A stretch of 6,689 bases of DNA from Bacteroidales bacterium UBA6244 (GCA_002440885.1 DJVY01000023.1:3042-9730), one strand, 5' to 3'. Shown: positions 1-6,243, counted from the first letter of the stretch. The notes: generated from the letters alone by a model not told the origin. Numbers and translations are program-made.

Positions 1-1
1 C

Positions 2-85
2 GCATTCGCGGGAGGGAAAAGTGGATTCTTTTTTCATGGCAATATGATGGTGATTAATGACTCTCAAGATCCTTACTTTTTTTAA
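2..85 (+). CDS. Probable C-terminal fragment of an unrecognised protein, cut by the window edge
   Basis: From base 2 a plus-strand frame stays open for 27 codons and ends at TAA (83-85). The translated tail (…GFFFHGNMMVINDSQDPYFF) has a residue mix that looks like real protein rather than a random reading. No start codon is needed because the gene would begin outside the window. It would be convergent with the minus-strand gene at 137-415, with 51 bases between the two stops and no clear hairpin terminator there. I do not recognise the family. The frame is short enough to be chance, so confidence is low; the sequence to the left would decide it. Confidence 0.4.
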   Translation, partial: AFAGGKSGFFFHGNMMVINDSQDPYFF

Positions 86-136
86 TCTCCAACTGATCGG
101 ATGGACTTTTTTGTTTTCTGTAAGCCAGGCTGCTGA

Positions 137-415
137 TTAAAAATAGGATGGTGAAAAATAGTCGGATATTACTTTGTTGAGGTAGTTTCTAAGCGCAGAA
201 ATCTTTTTGTGAAAGAATGATAGGGTGCTATTAAACATTGTTTTTCCATTCTTTCGCATGAAATCTACTCCACCTAAAACAGCTAATAGGGTTAATAGTA
301 ATCCGGTAATGACCAGTAGAAGTTCAAGTCCGTCGTTTACGTTTCCAGTGCCTGCAAAGGACCTAAAGGATAGTCCTGAAAGCAGAAAAATTGTCATTAA
401 CGCTTCTTTTTTCAT
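137..415 (-). CDS. Small exported or membrane protein, unknown function
   Basis: This is a 92-residue protein starting at ATG (413-415). Residues 1-21 look like a signal peptide: MKK, a hydrophobic stretch and a possible cleavage after SFRSFA. A second hydrophobic segment (about 30-50, ELLLVITGLLLTLLAVLGGV) should cross the membrane. It is followed by a basic tail (RKNGK, HKKISALRNYLNK) expected to stay in the cytoplasm. If residues 1-21 are cleaved, this gives a short periplasmic N-terminus, one helix and a cytoplasmic tail of about 40 residues. A TTG-N20-TATCTTTG promoter-like sequence lies 25 bases upstream of the start, which supports a genuine single gene. No Shine-Dalgarno sequence is visible, as is usual in Bacteroidota. 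An internal Met at residue 7 is a possible alternative start. I do not recognise a named family and assign no function. Confidence 0.65.
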   Translation of the reverse strand: MKKEALMTIFLLSGLSFRSFAGTGNVNDGLELLLVITGLLLTLLAVLGGVDFMRKNGKTMFNSTLSFFHKKISALRNYLNKVISDYFSPSYF

Positions 416-440
416 TATCCAAGAGTTTAATATTGCTAGC

Positions 441-471
441 CAAAGATACCAAATATTTCAATTCGAATCAA
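441..471 (-). promoter_or_regulatory. Bacteroidota-type promoter for the 92-residue protein gene
   Basis: On the minus strand TTG (469-471) is followed after exactly 20 bases by TATCTTTG (441-448). This fits the Bacteroidota primary sigma consensus TTG-N17-23-TAnnTTTG. The -7 element ends 25 bases before the ATG at 415, leaving room for a short leader of about 20 bases. Confidence 0.55.
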
Positions 472-720
472 TTCAATGCAGGTCCATGATATAAATAAGA
501 ATTGTCATTACAGAAACACTACCTCCTCTGAAAAGTTATTATTTTCGTCAGACTGTACTTCCGTGTAACCAGCGATTGATCTCCACCGGTTTCAACTGTT
601 ATCAATTCTAGATTTGGACTTCCTTCAAATTACGATGACACTTCACCTAATTCTTACTCTGAAATTGAAGTGTGCCGTTCAGTCTTGGTAATACCAGAAA
701 CTAAAATGCTCATTTTCATA

Positions 721-758
721 GTGTAACCCGCCAAAAAACATGATGCCTGGTTATACAC
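721..758 (-). terminator. Weak hairpin just after the LRR-like gene
   Basis: GTGTAACC (721-728) can pair with GGTTATACAC (749-758) if two bases bulge out, leaving a 20-base loop. It starts 6 bases past the stop codon of the LRR-like gene, where a terminator would be expected. There is no U-run after it in the direction of transcription, so an intrinsic terminator is only a guess. Confidence 0.22.
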
Positions 759-764
759 CGTGCT

Positions 765-1886
765 TTATTCAATTATCAATTTTCTCCTTATTTTCAATTC
801 ATTAGTCACAAATTCCAGAATGTACAATCCTGGTTTGAAATTTGTTAAGTCAATCTTTCTGGTTATTCCTGATTTGCGTAATACTTTTTGCCCCAGTTGA
901 TTATAAAGTAATATTTCGCTCATTGCATAGCCCGTTTCAGTTGAGATAAAGATTTCATCTTTTGCAGGATTTGGATAGAACGTTATTTGTGGATTGTTAG
1001 TCGAATTTGGAACTGAAACTAAACACGCCTCTTCAATTTCTTCCTGGCTATTGCAGCCAGAGGCATTATTCTCAACATGCACTCCATTTGGATTAGAAAG
1101 GTAGTCGCAAATATTTTGAATGTCGCAAGTAGTTAAACTAGGATTGTTTTGTATCCAAATATCCCCTATTGATTCAGGGTTGATGTTCTCAATACCATGC
1201 AAGGAAGTCAGCATATCATTGTGACTGATTCCAAGATTTCCATTTATTGATGTTAGGTTTTCTATTCCAGATAAATTCACCAAACTATCATTGTCCATAA
1301 TTGAAACAAACAATCCAATGGTCTGAAGACCTTCTAATCCGGAAAGATTTGCCAGATGGCCACTTCCTTCAAGAATAAACTTTTCTCCGATTTTTGACAA
1401 ACTGTCCAAGCCTGATAAAGAAGCTAATGAAGTGTTATAACTAAACCAAAGTTCACCTCCAATAGAGTCAAGAGTTTTGAATTGAGTTAGAGTTTGAAGT
1501 GAATAATTTTCCAGAACAAGCAACGACCCTCCCAGATAGCCCAGGTTGTCTAGTCCGGAGAGATTTGTTAATGAACTATTGTTTGTTATTGCCAGATTTC
1601 CTCCAATATAAGTTAAGTTGTTTAATCCAGATAGGTCGGTCAATAAAGAGTTCTGTGTAATAACAAGATTCTGTTCTATTGAAACCAGGTTGTTTAATCC
1701 ATTTAAATTAACAATATCGTCTCCTTCAATACCAACACCAATAATTTCTGAGCAATTTGGGTAATTTGTTTGAAAGCTGTTAATGTCGGCTTGATTTCTG
1801 AAAATAATGCCATCGGGAGGACATTGGGCTGTGGTTCTTGTAAATATGAACAATAGCAAGATGAATAGCAAGTGTTTATTTTTCAT
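765..1886 (-). CDS. Secreted leucine-rich-repeat-like (receptor L-domain type) protein with T9SS type A sorting domain
   Basis: This 373-residue protein starts at ATG 1884-1886. Residues 1-20 form a signal peptide (MKNK, then a hydrophobic core) with likely cleavage TTA|QC. Residues 62-253 hold eight repeats of exactly 24 residues, seen as SGL/NGL-xx-L at 62, 86, 110, 134, 158, 182, 206 and 230, each followed by an IGGxL-like strand and an xNxSL turn. This matches the L-domain type of leucine-rich repeat in bacterial surface proteins. The fourth unit (TQFKTL, 134) departs from consensus. A cysteine-containing cap follows (C254, C260, C278, C288). Residues about 301-373 match the T9SS type A sorting domain: YPNPAKD at 304, LYNQLGQKV, then KPGLYILEF at 352. 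Known T9SS biology implies export across the inner membrane by Sec and across the outer membrane by T9SS, with cleavage of the tail. The repeat surface suggests binding to a protein or glycan, but the ligand is unknown. No clear promoter was found; repeat copy A lies 110 bases upstream. Confidence 0.93.
   Translation of the reverse strand: MKNKHLLFILLLFIFTRTTAQCPPDGIIFRNQADINSFQTNYPNCSEIIGVGIEGDDIVNLNGLNNLVSIEQNLVITQNSLLTDLSGLNNLTYIGGNLAITNNSSLTNLSGLDNLGYLGGSLLVLENYSLQTLTQFKTLDSIGGELWFSYNTSLASLSGLDSLSKIGEKFILEGSGHLANLSGLEGLQTIGLFVSIMDNDSLVNLSGIENLTSINGNLGISHNDMLTSLHGIENINPESIGDIWIQNNPSLTTCDIQNICDYLSNPNGVHVENNASGCNSQEEIEEACLVSVPNSTNNPQITFYPNPAKDEIFISTETGYAMSEILLYNQLGQKVLRKSGITRKIDLTNFKPGLYILEFVTNELKIRRKLIIE
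1128..1703 (-). repeat. Eight in-frame 72-bp repeats encoding the L-domain units
   Basis: The repeat anchors in the protein recur every 24 residues without any insertion or deletion, equal to 72 bp. At DNA level the units are well diverged, so this is an old array kept by selection on the protein fold rather than a recent expansion. The unit at residues 134-157 is the most divergent. Confidence 0.8.
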
Positions 1887-1996
1887 AACATTCAGGTTTA
1901 TTTAATAAATATTGGTTTTACATTACATTGCACAGAACTTCATACTACCTGCCATATCCCCTATTTCCCATTTGCCTCCTCTCCAATAATTACCCA

Positions 1997-2106
1997 GGAA
2001 AAGGTTGCGATCATACGGTCTGGTTTTTAAAGAAGTAAAAGTAAAAATTTTTGGATTTGGTTTGACATGGTTGCTGATTTTTTACTCCGGGATTTAATAG
2101 GCTGAT
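1997..2106 (-). repeat. 110-bp direct repeat, copy A
   Basis: This copy aligns without gaps to 3281-3390 at a constant offset of 1284 bases. By hand count 97 of 110 positions are identical, including a perfect 38-base core (2033-2070). It starts with GGAAAAGG and ends with GGCTGAT. The copy lies 110 bases upstream of the LRR-like gene start and about 215 bases past the GNAT stop. On the minus strand the core begins with ATG and spells MSNQIQKFLLLLL followed by a stop. It is outside both genes, so the similarity is not explained by coding constraint. Confidence 0.93.
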
Positions 2107-2246
2107 CAATCGAGCAAAGGGAATGATTATGGCGCATAGTGCATTTGGTTCCGGAAAAGAGGTTTTCATTATCAATTTCAAGGATTCCAGCAAGGTTAAA
2201 TGAATCTACCCTGGCAGCACTTGCCACAGGCTTAGGGCATAGGGGG

Positions 2247-2263
2247 TGCCGAATGGCTCGGCA
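2247..2263. other. Small perfect hairpin
   Basis: TGCCGA (2247-2252) and TCGGCA (2258-2263) form a 6-bp stem around a 5-base loop. There is no flanking T-run. It may be part of the folded structure at the end of the GNAT unit. Confidence 0.35.
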
Positions 2264-2293
2264 TTTATCTGGGAGGAGCACCGCATCGTATTT

Positions 2294-2322
2294 GCCGGTA
2301 TAGACATCATCGATATGCCGGC
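2294..2322. other. Hairpin overlapping the end of the GNAT gene
   Basis: GCCGGTAT (2294-2301) pairs with ATGCCGGC (2315-2322), 8 bp with one G-T pair and a 13-base loop. The arm reaches the last base of the GNAT stop codon. It could help end transcription or protect the mRNA 3' end, but no U-run follows it on the minus strand, so an intrinsic terminator is not supported. Confidence 0.35.
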
Positions 2323-3173
2323 TATATTTCTTTAATCATCTCAAACTGTTTTCCTTTCACCTCAATGTTTTTTGCTTTTAGAAAGCCAACAATTGAATTG
2401 CAGGTAATATCTGCGTTGATTAATTTTGTTGTTGAACACTTATTGTATGTGCCGGCTTCTCTAACTAACAGCGAGGCGACTCCTTTTCTCCTATGTTCCT
2501 TATCAACGGCTATTTGGGTTATGTCTCCCGAATTAGGTTCAAAAATGCAGTATCCTATTAGCATTGTATCTTCAAATGCTCCCAATTTGACAAAATCTTC
2601 TTTCGATCTTTGGATGGATTCAAAACTGTTCTGCCATGAAGGGTAAAAATCCCAAAAATCAGAAAGCATGTCATAATCTTCAATATCGATTGATTCTATT
2701 TTGAATGGTTTACTAAATTCTTCTATTTCATTTTTGAATTCTTCGTTCTTCCAAACGAAATAATTAAACTCTCGGGTTGTCTGAAAATTAATTTTTCGAT
2801 ACACGGAAACAGCTTTACTATTGTGTTGCAACACTTCCAATAAATAATGATTGATATTTTCTTTTTTCAAAAATGGTAGTGAATACTCAAATATTTTTGT
2901 CGCTAAACCTTGCCCACGGTATTGTTTCAGCGTTCCTGTTCCTGTATCATAGGCCATTTTCTTTCCATTATAATTTCCTATACCATTCAAAGTAAATGCT
3001 ACAATATCTTCGCCTTCAAATGCGGCAAACGATAATTCAGGATTAAAACCACGCCGCTTCAACATGACTCGAAGTTCATCGGCATTTAGTTGAATATCAT
3101 AGTCGGCAAATGCCTTACTAAATGCAATAAATATTGTTTCAAAGTCTGTTTTCTCAAGTGATTTTATTTCCAT
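2322..3173 (-). CDS. Two-domain GNAT-family N-acetyltransferase
   Basis: This is a 283-residue protein. I start it at ATG 3171-3173 (MEIKSLEKTD), the usual short lead-in to a GNAT fold. The frame runs upstream to a TTG at 3200, which would add nine atypical basic residues. Two GNAT-like halves are visible. The N-terminal half (about 1-145) has the acetyl-CoA loop QYRGQGLA at 84-91, preceded by the strand YDTGTGTLK and followed by NSKAVSVYRKINF (118-130), the classic motif B region. The C-terminal half (about 158-283) has DITQIAVDKEHRRKGVAS at 217-234, a second acetyl-CoA loop, then CNSIVGFLKAKNI (258-270). Known GNATs move an acetyl group from acetyl-CoA to an amine on a small molecule, peptide or protein; the substrate here cannot be read. 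Both loops look intact, so both halves could bind cofactor. The gene is AT-rich and bounded by direct repeats, which suggests an acquired accessory gene. No promoter was recognised. Confidence 0.92.
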   Translation of the reverse strand: MEIKSLEKTDFETIFIAFSKAFADYDIQLNADELRVMLKRRGFNPELSFAAFEGEDIVAFTLNGIGNYNGKKMAYDTGTGTLKQYRGQGLATKIFEYSLPFLKKENINHYLLEVLQHNSKAVSVYRKINFQTTREFNYFVWKNEEFKNEIEEFSKPFKIESIDIEDYDMLSDFWDFYPSWQNSFESIQRSKEDFVKLGAFEDTMLIGYCIFEPNSGDITQIAVDKEHRRKGVASLLVREAGTYNKCSTTKLINADITCNSIVGFLKAKNIEVKGKQFEMIKEI

Positions 3174-3233
3174 TTTATTAAATTTTTTTCGTGCCACCAA
3201 TTACACCAAACGGCATATCCTCCACAATTCATC

Positions 3234-3449
3234 GCACCCAACACGGGTAAGTACCGGCAATTAGGGGAATAAGTATTTTTGGAAAAGGTGGCGGTCATAC
3301 TGCCTGATTTTAAAAAAAGTAAAAGTAAAAATTTTTGGATTTGGTTTGACATGGTGGGTGATTTTTTACTCTGGGTTTTTACAGGCTGATTAGTGACATA
3401 CAGGACATCTGTAATAGTTTGTATGCATCCGGTAATCGGGTGTTATGGG
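3234..3449 (-). other. attC-like inverted arms around repeat copy B (tentative)
   Basis: On the plus strand AACAC (3240-3244) and TACCGG (3252-3257) are mirrored by CCGGTA (3429-3434) and GTGTT (3440-3444). The paired boxes are separated by unmatched spacers of 7 and 5 bases. Read on the minus strand, the GNAT-side arm contains GTTGGGT, which fits the integron R'' core GTTRRRY. The opposite arm has AAC but not a full RYYYAAC. Two short boxes split by an unpaired spacer is the layout of attC sites, but the span of about 210 bases is longer than usual and no integrase gene is present. Treat this as a structural suggestion only. Confidence 0.3.
3281..3390 (-). repeat. 110-bp direct repeat, copy B
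   Basis: This is the partner of copy A, in the same orientation, lying in the 294-base gap between the kinase stop (3468) and the GNAT start (3173). It ends 107 bases before the GNAT ATG. The 13 differences from copy A fall outside the 38-base core (3317-3354). In this copy the small minus-strand frame that begins in the core stays open for 62 codons and stops at 3164-3166, overlapping the first bases of the GNAT gene. Nothing else in the gap resembles a gene. Confidence 0.93.
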
Positions 3450-3467
3450 ATGGGCATGACGGCAAAA

Positions 3468-5573
3468 TCAAGCATTTGGGCCAAAATACTTTTGTATTAA
3501 TTCAACAAATTCGTTTTTGTTAACGGGTTTGGCTATGTAGTCGTTGCATCCTGATTCTATCGATTTCTCTCTGTCACCGCAGAGTCCATAAGCGGTTTGT
3601 GCAATAATGACCACCTCTTTGTTGAATTCCCTGATCTGATGCGTGGCTTCATATCCTCCAATTTCAGGCATTTGAATGTCCATCAGTATTAAATCAATGT
3701 CGGGGTTTTTTCGGCACAAGTCAATGGTTTCAGTTCCTGAACGGGCTTTTAGCACATCCCTGCAATAATCTTTGGTGAGGATGGAGAGAAACAATTCGGA
3801 GGCTTCGTCATCTTCGGCAATTAATATTTTTAGTTTGCCAATGCTGCCATTGTCTGCTGAAGAGTCAAGGGGTTGATCAACAGTTTTCTTCTCCAATACG
3901 ATATTGAAAGGCAATGTGAAGTAAAAAACAGAGCCCTTTTCTCCTGTTTTTCCATCAGGATCACTCTCGACCCAAATTTTACCACCAAGCATTTCCACAT
4001 AGGCTTTTGAAATAGCCAATCCTAACCCTGCGCCCTGGTAAGCCATTTTATCCGCTATGTCTGCCTGAATAAACCGCTCAAATACAGCATCCTGTCTTTC
4101 TTTAGCTATCCCAATTCCCGTGTCTTTCACAAAAAACTCCAGTTCAGTCATAGCTGACTCCGACTCATATAGCGTATCCCTTTGTTCGGAGGAATCAGGT
4201 AGGGTTTTCGTTTTTAGGGTGTACCCAAACTCAATTGAACCTTCCTGCGTGTATTTTATGGCGTTTTTCACCAGGTTTGTCAGTATGGCATATACCTTTT
4301 CACTGTCGGTTTTAGTAAAAGCTTCTTTTGCAGGCAAGGGGGTACTAAAAGACAGCTGTATTTTTTTGGCTTCCGTTTCGGGCTTGAAAAAAGTGTAGAT
4401 GTCCTCGATTATGTTATTGATATTCGATTCTACGATAACTACCTTCATCAATCCGGCCTCAATTTTTGAGATATCAACAATGTCGTTGATGATATTTAAC
4501 ATCCGCTTGCCGCTTTTCTCAATAATATTGAGATACTTTCGCTGCTGCTCTCCTGTGAGGTCCGGTTGTTTCAGCAAATCAGCAAAACCAAGAATGCCAT
4601 TCATAGGTGTTCGAATTTCGTGCGACATGTTAGCAAGGAATGCGGATTTAAGCCGGTCACTTTCTTCAGCTTTTTCTTTGGCCGCAATCAGATATTCCTG
4701 GGTTTCATAGAGTTTTGAAATGTCTCTTCCGATAACAGCCAATCCTTTTCGTTCTCCGTTCGAATAAAAAACCGGGACTTTGTAAACATCAAACACTTTT
4801 CTCTCTCCCCTCACCGTTGGTATGATTTCGATGCCTTTTGATACGGTTTTGTTTTTCCATGCTTTTTCATCCGTTTCCATGCATGTAGCAAACGATTCCT
4901 TGTAGATCTCCGCAGTATACTCCGATAACTGCAAATCGTTTTTCCCGAAATAATCTACCCCTTGCAAACAAAACAGATTCAAGTCGGCTTCATTCGCCAA
5001 CAACCAATTTCCTTTTCCGTCTTTGTAACAAATGATATCCGGTATGGAGTTGATGAATGTCACTAACCGCTGTTCGTTTTCTTCGGCCTTTTCTTTGGCA
5101 CTGTGTAAAGCTTCGTTTAATTGGTATAACTCCTCGTTTGTCTGCTTTAGTTCTTCATTTAAAGCTTCGTATTCTTCGTTTTGGGCAATTAATTTCGCTT
5201 GCTTTTCTAATAAATCAGTGGTTTGCTTGTTAACCAATTGCAATAGCTGTTCTTTTTGGTCGTTTAACTGGTTTTCCTGTTCAAGGTTTTCGAGCAGCAA
5301 AGCCAACATCTGTACGGCGTTCTGCAGCAGCGAAGTGTTTTCGGCTGAAATAGAATCCCCCTTGGTGTGGTTGATAAAGCCAAACTTCTTTTTTCTAGTA
5401 CAAACTTCAAATTGAGACTTACTGTTCTTTGTCCCCTTTTCATGCCATTCAAAAGTATGAGGCGTGAATATGGCGTGCAAACTCTCAACAAATACATTAA
5501 TTATCAAGTCTTTATTTTTGTATTGCGACAGGTTAACCGCCAATAAAAACAAATCCTGTGCGAAGTTTGTCAT
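3468..5573 (-). CDS. Soluble hybrid histidine kinase (GAF-like, coiled coil, PAS, HisKA, HATPase, REC)
   Basis: This is a 701-residue protein starting at ATG 5571-5573. Residues 1-97 look like a short, divergent GAF domain ending in the typical LLQNAVQMLALLLENL helix. A long Glu/Gln-rich coiled coil follows (about 98-168), then a PAS domain (about 170-292; IPDIICYKDGKGNWLLAN). HisKA has the phosphorylation site H318 in FLANMSHEIRTPMNG. The ATP-binding domain shows N437 (NLVKNAIKY), D484 in DTGIGIA, FERF at 498 and GAGLGLA at 514. The C-terminal REC domain (about 580-696) has acidic D588/D589, phospho-acceptor D632 (LMDIQMP), T660 and K682. All key residues are present, so it should autophosphorylate and pass phosphate to its own REC domain. 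There is no signal peptide or membrane segment, so it should sense a cytoplasmic cue. Its ATG follows the MEDS gene stop by 4 bases, so the two are probably co-translated. There is no HPt domain or DNA-binding output in the window; the downstream partner is unknown. Confidence 0.96.
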   Translation of the reverse strand: MTNFAQDLFLLAVNLSQYKNKDLIINVFVESLHAIFTPHTFEWHEKGTKNSKSQFEVCTRKKKFGFINHTKGDSISAENTSLLQNAVQMLALLLENLEQENQLNDQKEQLLQLVNKQTTDLLEKQAKLIAQNEEYEALNEELKQTNEELYQLNEALHSAKEKAEENEQRLVTFINSIPDIICYKDGKGNWLLANEADLNLFCLQGVDYFGKNDLQLSEYTAEIYKESFATCMETDEKAWKNKTVSKGIEIIPTVRGERKVFDVYKVPVFYSNGERKGLAVIGRDISKLYETQEYLIAAKEKAEESDRLKSAFLANMSHEIRTPMNGILGFADLLKQPDLTGEQQRKYLNIIEKSGKRMLNIINDIVDISKIEAGLMKVVIVESNINNIIEDIYTFFKPETEAKKIQLSFSTPLPAKEAFTKTDSEKVYAILTNLVKNAIKYTQEGSIEFGYTLKTKTLPDSSEQRDTLYESESAMTELEFFVKDTGIGIAKERQDAVFERFIQADIADKMAYQGAGLGLAISKAYVEMLGGKIWVESDPDGKTGEKGSVFYFTLPFNIVLEKKTVDQPLDSSADNGSIGKLKILIAEDDEASELFLSILTKDYCRDVLKARSGTETIDLCRKNPDIDLILMDIQMPEIGGYEATHQIREFNKEVVIIAQTAYGLCGDREKSIESGCNDYIAKPVNKNEFVELIQKYFGPNA

Positions 5574-5577
5574 TACG

Positions 5578-6234
5578 TCATACTTTAGGATTTAAAAATT
5601 GCGGTGCATTTTCTAACAACCACTTATCCGGATGCACGTAATAAGGGTTTTGTGTGATGATGTGGCCACTTATGGTGTAAGGATGGGTTCTTAACACATT
5701 CATTATCGTGGCGCCGTCAATTTTGGTTACATCGTACAGGCATAAACTAACAATGGATTTATTCTGCACGAAATAGTTCAACCGCGATTCATAAGCAAAC
5801 AAATGCTCAACGCCGGCAATTTTTTGCAGAGCCCAAACCATATCTGCAACCGCCCGTAAGTTGCTCTTCCCTCCGAGCTGAGTATAGTCCCAATACCCAT
5901 TAATGGTTTTATCCATTTTCCAGGGGTCGAAATCGCCATCAGGGTAGTAAATGTCCTGTGCTTTCTTTAAGTCCATTCTTTCCAGCTGTTCCGCAGTTGA
6001 TAAACAAGAGGGGCAAAATTCGCGAAACCCCTTTTTGAAACTGTCTTCAGTCTGTTCGGTTTGAATGTAGATATGTTTGTCGTTAGCCAAACAGCCCTGT
6101 TTAAGATACCCGAAAACAATTTCATCGCGTTCAGCTTCGGTTTCATACAAACCGCAAATATGAACTCCCCAATTACAAGTATAATCACCTATACCTAACT
6201 TGAGTTTTGGCTGATTTGAGGTCTTAAAGTGCAT
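5578..6234 (-). CDS. MEDS-domain sensory protein
   Basis: This 218-residue protein consists almost wholly of one MEDS domain, the sensory domain described from the dichloromethane regulator DcmR and methanogen kinases. Matching features are GVHICGLYETEAERDEIVFGYLKQG at the N-terminus (23-47), YYPDGDFDPWKM (96-107), the ADMVWAL helix (130-136), GVEHLFAYESRLN (141-153), SLCLYDVTKIDG (163-174) and VLRTHPYTISG plus NPYY near the end. I start it at ATG 6232-6234; the TTG at 6246 lies inside the promoter-like -7 box. Cysteines occur at 20, 27, 48, 74, 77 and 165, including a CPSC pair at 74-77 that could bind metal or form a disulfide. The ligand is not known. Family knowledge suggests binding of a small organic or carbon-derived signal. 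The next gene, 4 bases on, is a hybrid histidine kinase, so this is most likely its separate input subunit or an antagonist. Confidence 0.88.
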   Translation of the reverse strand: MHFKTSNQPKLKLGIGDYTCNWGVHICGLYETEAERDEIVFGYLKQGCLANDKHIYIQTEQTEDSFKKGFREFCPSCLSTAEQLERMDLKKAQDIYYPDGDFDPWKMDKTINGYWDYTQLGGKSNLRAVADMVWALQKIAGVEHLFAYESRLNYFVQNKSIVSLCLYDVTKIDGATIMNVLRTHPYTISGHIITQNPYYVHPDKWLLENAPQFLNPKV

Positions 6235-6243
6235 TTTTTTTAG

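Larger units (their letters stand above)
416..764. other. Non-coding gap between the small membrane protein gene and the LRR-like gene
   Basis: This is about 350 bases with no convincing gene. It holds the promoter-like sequence at 441-471 and an imperfect hairpin at 721-758. The longest suggestive piece is a minus-strand frame open for 36 codons (522-629) with protein-like composition, but it is preceded by in-frame stops and has no start, so it could at most be a decayed remnant. Confidence 0.5.
1887..2321. other. Long non-coding tract between the GNAT and LRR-like genes
   Basis: These 435 bases contain repeat copy A (1997-2106) and two hairpins near the GNAT end (2247-2263 and 2294-2322). 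There is also a short distant inverted pair, CCCCTAT (1958-1964) and ATAGGGG (2239-2245), enclosing the repeat. Minus-strand frames do run through the tract (2027-2281 for example), but they begin in the hairpin region and end inside the repeat, with no family resemblance, so I treat the tract as non-coding. Confidence 0.55.

Noticed and set aside
522..629. 36-codon minus-strand stretch with protein-like composition
   Set aside because: It has no start and is preceded by in-frame stops; a run this long is expected by chance, so a decayed gene is not supported.
2107..2160. Extension of the direct repeat beyond 2106/3390
   Set aside because: At the same offset TGCAT recurs at 2140 and 3424, but the bases in between match at about chance level, so the repeat end is set at 2106/3390.
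2027..2281. Minus-strand frame of 84 codons between the GNAT and LRR-like genes
   Set aside because: It starts in the hairpin region, ends inside repeat copy A, has no family resemblance, and copy B does not keep the same frame upstream of the core.
2294..2322. Intrinsic terminator for the GNAT gene
   Set aside because: The stem is good but no U-run follows it in the direction of transcription, so it is listed only as a hairpin.
3174..3200. Longer GNAT start at TTG 3198-3200
   Set aside because: It would add nine basic residues not usual before a GNAT fold, while ATG at 3173 gives a typical start (MEIKSLEKTD).
5032..5415. Plus-strand frame of 127 codons opposite the kinase coiled coil
   Set aside because: It is antisense to a kinase with intact motifs and rich in Ser, Phe and Cys, as expected from the complement of Glu/Lys/Gln-rich coiled-coil codons.
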